Shown: positions 6,867 through 9,760 of the stretch, piece by piece
Layout: the number at the start of each line of letters is the position of its first letter
How positions within the stretch are numbered: position 1 is the first letter of the stretch
DNA from: Phyllobacteriaceae bacterium UBA1940
Lineage (GTDB): Bacteria; Pseudomonadota; Alphaproteobacteria; Rhizobiales; Rhizobiaceae
Assembly (NCBI GenBank): GCA_002336975.1
Contig: DDFA01000020.1
Location: forward strand, 546-10,305
Direction: 5' to 3'
DNA: 9,760 bases
Notes under the pieces: generated by a model
The model's input: the letters and a program-made list of their open reading frames with translations, nothing else
The model's database searches: none
What the model was told of the DNA's origin: nothing
Position numbers and translations under genes: made by a program

Positions 6867-6896
6867 ATGGACGGCGCAATTCAATGCGCCGTCCAT
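6867..6896. repeat. Perfect 12-bp inverted repeat in the FYDLN-aroA intergenic region
   Basis: ATGGACGGCGCA (6867-6878) and TGCGCCGTCCAT (6885-6896) are exact reverse complements around a 6-nt ATTCAA loop. It is the strongest dyad in the window. It sits between divergent starts, next to a TTGACA -35 for the leftward gene and 112 bp before the aroA start. No T-tract follows the right arm, so it is not a typical rightward terminator. An operator, or a stable hairpin in a transcript leader, are the likely alternatives. Confidence 0.6.
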
Positions 6897-6906
6897 GCAG
6901 GGATGA

Positions 6907-8346
<1,440 letters not shown>

Positions 8347-9057
8347 TCAGGCCGCGGGCCGGGCCGGGATCTCCAGTCCACGCTCGACGGCGGGGCGCGC
8401 CAGGCCGCGCTCCAGCCAGGCCAGCACATTGGGAAAACCGTCGATGCCGACCAGTCCGCCGGCGTCGTAGAAGCCGATCAGGTTGCGCACCCAGCCCAGA
8501 TGGGCGACGTCGGCGACAGTGAACTCGTCGTCCATCAGCCAGCGCCGGCCGTCGAGCCGCGCATCGAGAACGCCGAGCAGGCGTTTCGATTCCTCGACGT
8601 AGCGGTTGAGCGGGCGCTTGTCCTCGAAATCCTTGCCGGCGAATTTGTGGAAGAAACCGACTTGGCCGAACATCGGGCCGACCGCCGCCATCTGGAACAT
8701 CACCCACTGGATCGCGCGCCAGCGGCGCGCCGGGTCGGATGGAATGAGCCTGCCGGTCTTGTCGGCGAGATAGAGCAGGATCGCGCCCGACTCGAACAGG
8801 CCCAGCGGCTTGCCACCGGGACCGTCGGGATCGATGATCGCCGGGATCTTGCCGTTGGGGTTGAGCGACAGGAACTCGGGCGTTCGGCTCTCGCTGTTTG
8901 AGATGTCGATCAGGTGCGGCTCGTAGGGCAGACCGATCTCTTCCAGCATGATCGACACCTTCACGCCATTTGGCGTCGGCAGCGAATAGAGCTGCAGCAC
9001 GCCGGGGTCTTTGGCCGGCCAGCGCCGGGTGATCGGAAAATCTGCAAGCGATGACAT
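8347..9057 (-). CDS. Glutathione S-transferase family protein, YfcG/YghU (Nu-class) type
   Basis: Probably a cytoplasmic glutathione-dependent disulfide oxidoreductase or transferase. The 236-aa protein has an N-terminal thioredoxin-fold domain with LYSLPTPNGVKVSIMLEE (residues 23-40), whose TPN resembles the Thr/Asn glutathione-contact residues of E. coli YfcG. NPNGKIPAI (66-74) carries the cis-proline, and LFESGAILLYLADKTG (87-102) is the glutathione-binding Glu-Ser segment. An all-helical C-terminal domain follows, with FTVADVAHLGW as the conserved folding motif. The start at 9057 is ATG with a G-run (9063-9067) 5 nt upstream; a TTG at 9078 would add only seven residues. It converges with aroA with zero spacing and is divergent from the antiporter gene (129-bp gap). 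No regulator is adjacent. Substrate unknown; family clear. Confidence 0.92.
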   Translation of the reverse strand: MSSLADFPITRRWPAKDPGVLQLYSLPTPNGVKVSIMLEEIGLPYEPHLIDISNSESRTPEFLSLNPNGKIPAIIDPDGPGGKPLGLFESGAILLYLADKTGRLIPSDPARRWRAIQWVMFQMAAVGPMFGQVGFFHKFAGKDFEDKRPLNRYVEESKRLLGVLDARLDGRRWLMDDEFTVADVAHLGWVRNLIGFYDAGGLVGIDGFPNVLAWLERGLARPAVERGLEIPARPAA

Positions 9058-9186
9058 CTCGGCCCCCGTGACTGGCAAACGAATTAGACAGATAGGGTTG
9101 GCGGCTTGACGGCCGCTTGGTCCAGCGTCAGGAAACCGCTAGCGCTCGAACCGCCGCGGGCGCATAGCCGGCGACCGAAGGAAAAC

Positions 9187-9760
9187 ATGGAACATCACGA
9201 CACAATGGGGCCGATTCTGGCGTTTGCCCTGGTTGGCGCGCTGGGGGTCGGCTCGCAATGGCTTGCCTGGCGGCTGAGGCTGCCGGCAATCGTGCTGATG
9301 CTGATCGCCGGCATCGTCGTCGGCCCGGCGACCGGCTTTTTCGTGCCGGCGCGCGACATCGGCCCGCTGGTGCAGCCGATGGTCTCGCTGGCGGTGGCGG
9401 TGATCCTGTTCGAGGGCGGGCTCAGTCTCAACCTGAAAGAACTGCGCGACGCCGCGACCGGCGTCAAACGGCTGATCTTCATCGGCGCGCCGCTCGGCTG
9501 GCTGACCTCGGCGCTGGCGCTGCGCTATGGCGCGGGCCTGTCGTGGGAGGCTTCCGCCGTGTTTGGCGGCGTGCTGATCGTCACCGGCCCGACCGTCATC
9601 GCGCCGCTGCTGCGCCAGGCGCGGCTGAACAAGGACACGGCCTCGCTGTTCAAGTGGGAAGGCATCGTCAATGACCCCATTGGCGTGCTGCTGGCGGTGA
9701 TCAGCTTCCAGTACTTCATCGGCCACGGCGCCACGGTGACCGAAAGCCTGAAGGACCTGG
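9187..9760 (+). CDS. Na+/H+ (cation:proton) antiporter, N-terminal part (3' end outside window)
   Basis: An inner-membrane exchanger of the monovalent cation:proton antiporter superfamily, trading H+ for Na+ or K+ to control pH and salt. About 191 residues are in the window and the frame is open to the last base. Several transmembrane segments are evident, from residue 8 onward. Family motifs seen are LPAIVLMLIAGIVVGP (32-47), AVILFEGGLSLNL (71-83), VTGPTVIAPLLR (132-143) and WEGIVNDPIGVLLAV (157-171), the last with the Asn-Asp pair (162-163) expected at the ion site. The ATG at 9187 has AAGGA at 9178-9182, 4 nt upstream. It is divergent from the GST gene. CPA1 (NhaP-like) is favoured over CPA2. 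Whether a TrkA-type nucleotide-binding domain follows cannot be seen. Confidence 0.93.
   Translation, partial: MEHHDTMGPILAFALVGALGVGSQWLAWRLRLPAIVLMLIAGIVVGPATGFFVPARDIGPLVQPMVSLAVAVILFEGGLSLNLKELRDAATGVKRLIFIGAPLGWLTSALALRYGAGLSWEASAVFGGVLIVTGPTVIAPLLRQARLNKDTASLFKWEGIVNDPIGVLLAVISFQYFIGHGATVTESLKDL

Noticed and set aside
9106..9134. TTGACG as the -35 of an antiporter promoter
   Set aside because: The hexamer 17 nt downstream (AGGAAA) does not resemble a -10, so the site is not supported.

Overview
The window looks like a chromosomal segment of a high-GC alphaproteobacterium of the Rhizobiales (Hyphomicrobiales), most like Mesorhizobium and relatives. The signs are strong G/C bias in third codon positions, a class II EPSP synthase that aligns by eye without gaps to the Agrobacterium CP4 enzyme over most of its length, a FYDLN acid-domain protein next to aroA, a TAXI-type TRAP transporter and a perfect FNR/FixK-type box. 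The assignment rests on recalled family features, not on a search.

Layout from left to right. (1) The 3' third of mutS (1-748, +). (2) A convergent intergenic stretch. (3) A minus-strand TRAP operon: a TAXI-family periplasmic binding protein (2900-3886) followed by a fused DctQM permease (903-2822). (4) A 615-bp regulatory region (3887-4501) with a perfect 12-bp palindrome close to the TRAP operon start and a perfect FNR/FixK-type box farther away. (5) A divergent MarR-family regulator (4502-5014, +), the probable controller of the TRAP operon. (6) A two-helix small membrane protein with a GTG start (5295-5474, +), convergent with a DUF3995 membrane protein (5518-5958, -). (7) tRNA-Ala(GGC) with encoded CCA (6168-6243, -). 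(8) The acidic TIGR02300/FYDLN protein (6407-6805, -, GTG start). (9) A divergent intergenic region with a perfect 12-bp inverted repeat, then aroA (7009-8346, +). (10) A YfcG/YghU-like glutathione transferase (8347-9057, -) whose stop codon abuts that of aroA. (11) The 5' part of a CPA-type Na+/H+ antiporter (from 9187, +), cut by the window end.

How the genes work together. The one evident functional module is binding protein plus permease plus divergent MarR: ligand-regulated uptake of an organic anion whose identity cannot be read from the sequence. mutS, tRNA-Ala, the FYDLN gene and aroA are housekeeping genes. The GST and the antiporter are probably independent stress or homeostasis genes. 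I see no mobile element, CRISPR array, phage gene or toxin-antitoxin system, and no clearly new multi-gene system. The most interesting signals are non-coding (the 12-bp palindrome, the FNR-type promoter with no clear target, the 12-bp hairpin before aroA), plus a glycine at residue 100 of a CP4-like AroA.
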